Source: Halomonas sp. (GTDB lineage: Bacteria > Pseudomonadota > Gammaproteobacteria > Pseudomonadales > Halomonadaceae). Taken from it: DNA of 64,000 bases. This document shows, piece after piece, positions 61,615-64,000 of the stretch. How positions within the stretch are numbered: the first letter of the stretch is position 1; each line of letters starts with the position of its first letter. The notes beneath the pieces were generated by a model. The model was not told where the DNA came from and made no database searches. It saw only the letters and a list, made by a program, of their open reading frames with translations. The translations under genes were made by a program, and so were the position numbers. The stretch covers positions 1-64,000 of the forward strand of contig NZ_JAJUFQ010000015.1 in the NCBI RefSeq assembly GCF_029263665.1, given 5' to 3'.

Positions 61615-61686
61615 GATGTCTTAAGTTGATGACTTAAGCGACTGTCTTGAAACAGGGGCCCTGATACTTGAAACAGGAACCCAGGC
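61615..61686 (+). repeat. 13-bp and 21-bp tandem repeats upstream of dnaK
   Basis: Two 13-bp units (GATGTCTTAAGTT, GATGACTTAAGCG) are followed by two units of 20-21 bases starting CTTGAAACAGGGGCCC and CTTGAAACAGGAACCC. They lie in the dnaK leader, between the promoter and the start codon. Confidence 0.7.
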
Positions 61687-61757
61687 CTTGGAGAAACGCT
61701 GTCCAGTCATTTATTCGTAAATGCCGATCTGCTGTTTCTCTATTTGCGTTACCGACT

Positions 61758-61786
61758 ATTTGGGGACCATTGTCGACGCTTTCAAG
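61758..61786 (-). promoter_or_regulatory. sigma-32 heat-shock promoter of dnaK
   Basis: On the minus strand CTTGAAA (61780-61786) and CCCCAAAT (61758-61765) are separated by 14 bases, an almost perfect RpoH promoter. The predicted leader is about 170 bases. Confidence 0.85.
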
Positions 61787-61835
61787 GCCCTGATGCGTCT
61801 TTTATCGACGAATCCATGAACCTCACTGGCACAGA

Positions 61836-62471
61836 TCAGCCGGCTGCCTGGCTGACCACGACCATCGCCGGACGCACCAGGCGCCCATTGAGCACATAAC
61901 CCTTCTGCATCACATCGATCACCGTGTTGGGGTCGACAGCGGGGTTTGGCACCATCGCCATGGCTTCGTGCAGTTGGGGATCAAAAGGCTCGCCCTGCGG
62001 CTCCAGCACTTCGACGCCGAACTTGCCCAGCACATCAAGCTGCATCTTCAGTGTCATCGAAACGCCTTCACGATGGGCCTCTGAGGCATCCGACCCCATG
62101 GACTCCAGCGCTTTCTCCAGACTGTCGACGACCGGCAGCATTTCCTTGATGAACTTCTCCAGGGCGAACTTGCGGGCCTTTTCAGCTTCAGCTTCTGCAC
62201 GGCGACGCACGTTCTGGGCCTCCGCAGCAGTGCGCAGCAATTGATCCTTGGCTTCGGCCAGGTCCTGCTCCAGTTCTTCCACGCGAGTGGCCATCAGCAT
62301 TTCGGGATCTTCCACGATACCTTCATCCTCAACCTGGGCTTCATGAGTAGCTTCCTGCTCAGCCACTACCTCCTCGCCCTGTGTCGCAGGAGCGTCTTCA
62401 CCTTCCACCTCGGCGGCATGGGTCGAGTTGGCGAGCTCTTCTTCCTGCGGGGTATGGGGATCTTTGGCCAT
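61836..62471 (-). CDS. grpE: nucleotide exchange factor GrpE
   Basis: A 211-residue partner of DnaK that releases ADP. An acidic N-terminal region (residues 1-65, many Glu) leads into a long coiled coil (VEELEQDLAEAKDQLLRTAA onward) and the C-terminal beta domain with the conserved YVLNGRLVRPAMVVVSQ. AGGAGG lies five bases before the ATG at 62469-62471; the longer frame to 62681 runs through the promoter and is rejected. Divergent from recN, as usual. Confidence 0.95.
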   Translation of the reverse strand: MAKDPHTPQEEELANSTHAAEVEGEDAPATQGEEVVAEQEATHEAQVEDEGIVEDPEMLMATRVEELEQDLAEAKDQLLRTAAEAQNVRRRAEAEAEKARKFALEKFIKEMLPVVDSLEKALESMGSDASEAHREGVSMTLKMQLDVLGKFGVEVLEPQGEPFDPQLHEAMAMVPNPAVDPNTVIDVMQKGYVLNGRLVRPAMVVVSQAAG

Positions 62472-62557
62472 CTGAGCCTCCTGAAAAACGACATATGGCG
62501 GCAAGCGAGCACCGCTTTCCAAACTGGGTCGATGGTTCGACCGATGGTTGAGGAGGG

Positions 62558-62585
62558 ATATGGGGATGCCTGCTGCAATCTCAAG
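62558..62585 (-). promoter_or_regulatory. sigma-32 heat-shock promoter of grpE
   Basis: On the minus strand CTTGAGA (62579-62585) and CCCCATAT (62558-62565) with a 13-base spacer, close to the RpoH consensus, about 90 bases before the grpE start. Confidence 0.85.
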
Positions 62586-62841
62586 CCCTTTCGCCATGAA
62601 AGCAGGCAAGAAAAATATCGACGCGTGTTGAGCCATTGGCCAGACTACTGTATAAACAGCCATGATAGTGGATGAATACACAGTGGTTTTGAAGTAAAAG
62701 TAAGTAAGCCCGTTCTTGTCGCAGCAGAATATTCACCGCACTAGATTTCGCCACGACAGAACGTTCGTCACAACACTTCCGTCACCGATCTTGCCGCCAT
62801 TCAGCCTGCTTTCCACACCCTGGCGGTTTCAGGAGGCCCGT

Positions 62842-64000
62842 ATGCTGACCGAGCTTGCCATTCGCGACTTTGCTATCGTCGATCATCTCGAACTGGAACT
62901 GGATGGCGGAATGACGGCCATCACGGGGGAAACCGGGGCAGGCAAGTCGATTCTGCTCGGCGCCCTTGGCCTGTGTCTGGGAGAGCGCTCCGATGCAGGT
63001 AATGTGCGTCACGGCCAATCCCGCGCCGATCTCTCTGCACGCTTCGATATCAACGCGCTGCCGGCAGCTCGGGAATGGCTGGATAACCGTGAACTCCCCA
63101 GTGACGACTGCCTGCTACGCCGGGTCGTGACCAAAAACGGCCGTTCCAAGGCTTGGATCAATGGCCAGCCAGTCACGATTGCCGATCTCAAGTCGCTGGG
63201 TGAAAACCTGATCGAAATCCATGGGCAGCATGCCCACCAGGCCCTGCTTCGCGAAGAAACCCATCTGCGCCTGCTTGATGATCTGGCGGGGCATCGGTCA
63301 AGCATCATGGAACTGACAGAGCTGTACCGCCAATGGCAGGCCACGCGCCGCAAGCTCAAGCGCCTGTCCGAGGACGGAGACGAACTGCGGGCCCGGCGCC
63401 AGTTGCTGCGTTATCAGGTTGACGAGTTGGAACAACTGGCCCTGGGTGACGATGAGCTGGCAAGCCTGGAAGAGGAGCAGCAGAACCTGGCCCATGCCGA
63501 GATGCGCCTGACAGAGTCCCAGTTCGCACTGAACTGCTGTGACAATGAAGAAGGTGGTGCCCTACCCATGCTCCGCCAGGCAATGCAGCGCCTATCGGCC
63601 CTGCCCGGCAGTGACAATGGCTCACTGGCAAACGCCATAGCCATGCTCGGCGATGCCAGCATCCAGCTGGAAGAAGTCGGGAGAGAGCTGGGCCAGCTAG
63701 TGGCCAATGTCGAGCTCGACCCCGAACGCCTGGCTTGGGTGGAGCAGCGCCTGAGCGAGACTCATCGCATCGCCCGCAAGCACCATGTCAGCCCTGAGGA
63801 GATTCCCGCGCTGCACCAACGACTCAGCCAGGAGCTGGCGGGGCTGGAAGGCAGTGATGACGACCTCGATGAGCTCAGCCAGGAAGCCGACACCCTGAAA
63901 GCTCGCTGGCGGGAGCTGGCCGAGAAGGTCAGCCTCTCACGCCAGCACGCCGCCAAGCGCTTCGGAATGGAAGTCCAGCAACAGCTCGCTTTTCTGGCCA
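62842..64000 (+). CDS. recN: DNA repair protein RecN, N-terminal part
   Basis: An SMC-like ATPase for recombinational repair of double-strand breaks. The 386 codons in the window run off the end without a stop. The N-terminus MLTELAIRDFAIVDHLELEL and Walker A GETGAGKS (near 33-40) are typical, as is LIEIHGQHAHQALL near 122-135. A long coiled coil follows. AGGAGG lies five bases before the ATG. It is divergent from grpE in the usual arrangement. Confidence 0.95.
   Translation, partial: MLTELAIRDFAIVDHLELELDGGMTAITGETGAGKSILLGALGLCLGERSDAGNVRHGQSRADLSARFDINALPAAREWLDNRELPSDDCLLRRVVTKNGRSKAWINGQPVTIADLKSLGENLIEIHGQHAHQALLREETHLRLLDDLAGHRSSIMELTELYRQWQATRRKLKRLSEDGDELRARRQLLRYQVDELEQLALGDDELASLEEEQQNLAHAEMRLTESQFALNCCDNEEGGALPMLRQAMQRLSALPGSDNGSLANAIAMLGDASIQLEEVGRELGQLVANVELDPERLAWVEQRLSETHRIARKHHVSPEEIPALHQRLSQELAGLEGSDDDLDELSQEADTLKARWRELAEKVSLSRQHAAKRFGMEVQQQLAFLA

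Noticed and set aside
59509..61629. 706-codon open frame opposite dnaK
   Set aside because: It mirrors the codon pattern of dnaK on the other strand. Long antisense frames opposite dnaK are a known artefact of its codon usage; no family or ribosome site supports it.
62648..62659. Possible LexA box (CTGTATAAACAG) upstream of recN
   Set aside because: The half-sites are separated by four bases instead of the eight expected for the gammaproteobacterial LexA site. An SOS box would be expected for recN, but this one does not fit.

Overview
The window comes from a gammaproteobacterium, most likely a member of the Halomonadaceae. This is inferred from the moderately high GC content, the proteobacterial protein families, and a housekeeping gene order of the Pseudomonas/Halomonas type (recN | grpE-dnaK-dnaJ ... 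dapB-carA-carB-greA | yhbY | rlmE-ftsH-folP-glmM-tpiA-secG-tRNA-Leu | tRNA-fMet-rimP-nusA-infB-rbfA-truB-rpsO ... pnp). No search was run, so the genus is an impression. No rRNA, CRISPR array, prophage or transposase gene is visible.

Layout. 1-8.6 kb: central carbon metabolism on the plus strand (end of tkt, epd, pgk, class II fba). Between tkt and epd sit an orphan fimbrial subunit in an AT-rich stretch, a class I aldolase (fbaB) and an lrgAB/cidAB pair. 8.8-12.9 kb: a YieH-like HAD phosphatase and a ptxS/kgu-like sugar-acid cluster (LacI-type regulator, PfkB kinase, 2-hydroxyacid dehydrogenase), with a perfect 18-bp palindromic operator before the regulator. 12.9-18.2 kb: an NAD salvage locus (nrtR divergent from nadM and nadV, with two near-identical candidate NrtR operators), a second YieH-like HAD gene and an acetyl-CoA acetyltransferase. 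18.2-23.9 kb, minus strand: sodium/solute symporter with a small membrane partner, amidase, LysR regulator, MFS exporter. 24-42.7 kb, minus strand: the translation/RNA cluster and the secG-tpiA-glmM-folP-ftsH cluster. The usual rpsO-pnp adjacency is broken by a porin, an alpha/beta-hydrolase and an SGNH-type hydrolase. 42.9-51.5 kb: rlmE, yhbY, pirin, greA-carB-carA, dapB. 51.5-58.3 kb: an accessory block between dapB and dnaJ, with a MITE-like element, a phytase-like lipoprotein, two DMT transporters and an iron-siderophore ABC importer facing a DUF2218 gene across a possible Fur box. 58.3-64 kb: the dnaJ/dnaK/grpE heat-shock genes, with separate clear sigma-32 promoters for dnaK and grpE, then the start of recN.

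The most unusual signal is not a gene. At least thirteen places carry short (7-21 bp), degenerate tandem repeats. They lie just upstream of start codons (epd, lacI-type regulator, nadM, ftsH, pirin, dapB, dnaJ, dnaK), or in frame at the ends of proteins (LrgA, amidase, RlmE, the SGNH hydrolase), or at a convergent gene boundary (yhbY/pirin). Other points worth checking are the twin NrtR operators, the MITE-like element, the alpha/beta-hydrolase whose nucleophile serine is replaced by glycine, and the two cassettes that interrupt otherwise conserved housekeeping clusters.
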